DNA of 5,568 nt from Acidimicrobiia bacterium (GTDB lineage Bacteria > Actinomycetota > Acidimicrobiia > Acidimicrobiales > JACDCH01), in NCBI GenBank assembly GCA_013694495.1, contig JACDCH010000017.1, positions 1-5,568 of the forward strand, read 5' to 3'. The translations under genes were made by a program, and so were the position numbers. Below, one piece after another: positions 5,432 to 5,568 of the stretch. The stretch's first letter is position 1. Each line of letters starts with the position of its first letter. Below the pieces are notes generated by a model. The model searched no databases. It saw nothing but the letters and a program-made list of their open reading frames with translations, and was not told the DNA's origin.

Positions 5432-5568
5432 TCAGCCCTGCAGGGGCCAGAGGTCGGGGCGGAGGGCGAGGGCGCCGATGGCCGCGAGGAGGCCGACGGC
5501 CCAGGACGCGATGCCCGGGCCGAGCAGACGGGGGCCGTCGAGGGCCCGGTGGCGCCACCGGTCGAGGG
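5432..5568 (-). CDS. C-terminal end of an unidentified, probably membrane protein (cut by window edge)
   Basis: Forty-four codons are open from the right edge to a TGA at 5432-5434, in the same direction as the que genes. The peptide reads LDRWRHRALDGPRLLGPG, then a hydrophobic stretch of about 17 residues (IASWAVGLLAAIGALAL), then RPDLWPLQG and stop. A positively charged stretch before a hydrophobic helix suggests a single C-terminal membrane segment. There is no start codon in the window and no family motif, so no function is assigned. In GC-rich DNA a 44-codon open frame is weak evidence by itself. The membrane-like composition and the stop placed just before the queF promoter region favour a real gene end. 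Confidence 0.5.
   Translation of the reverse strand, partial: LDRWRHRALDGPRLLGPGIASWAVGLLAAIGALALRPDLWPLQG

Noticed and set aside
1..5568. CRISPR array, IS element or phage genes
   Set aside because: No regularly spaced direct repeats, transposase or integrase motifs, or terminal inverted repeats were found. The intein is the only mobile element I can support.

Overview
The window comes from a very GC-rich bacterium. GTG start codons predominate, third codon positions are strongly G/C, and the queF-queC-queD-queE set is in a form typical of Actinobacteria. I infer an actinobacterium, possibly of the Acidimicrobiia type, but the taxon cannot be fixed from sequence alone.

Layout. From base 2 to 1765 on the + strand is the C-terminal ~85% of a prolyl oligopeptidase (family S9A), cut at the left edge, with an intact Ser/Asp/His triad. 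Bases 1766-1972 are a short convergent intergenic region with several inverted repeats and a UUCG-loop terminator. From 5348 down to 1973 on the minus strand is a complete preQ0/preQ1 (7-deazaguanine) pathway cluster, transcribed in the order queF, queC, queD, queE. At the right edge is the last 44 codons of another minus-strand gene, probably a membrane protein.

How the genes work together. QueD makes 6-carboxy-5,6,7,8-tetrahydropterin from dihydroneopterin triphosphate. QueE, a radical SAM enzyme, contracts it to 7-carboxy-7-deazaguanine (CDG). QueC turns CDG into the nitrile preQ0, and QueF reduces preQ0 to preQ1, which is inserted into tRNA for queuosine. GTP cyclohydrolase I and the tRNA-guanine transglycosylase are not in the window.

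The main discovery is that queE is interrupted, in frame, by a 313-residue LAGLIDADG homing-endonuclease intein (bases 2546-3484). It sits inside the CxxxCxxC radical SAM cluster motif, immediately before the third cluster cysteine. The +1 splicing nucleophile is therefore itself an iron-sulfur ligand. The intein's own Cys1 falls where that third cysteine would be, so the unspliced precursor still displays a CxxxCxxC motif. The usual penultimate histidine of the intein is replaced by glutamate. Together these make conditional (iron- or redox-sensitive) splicing of a queuosine enzyme a testable idea. A second oddity is that QueF has Ala in place of the active-site His of its F-H-E motif.
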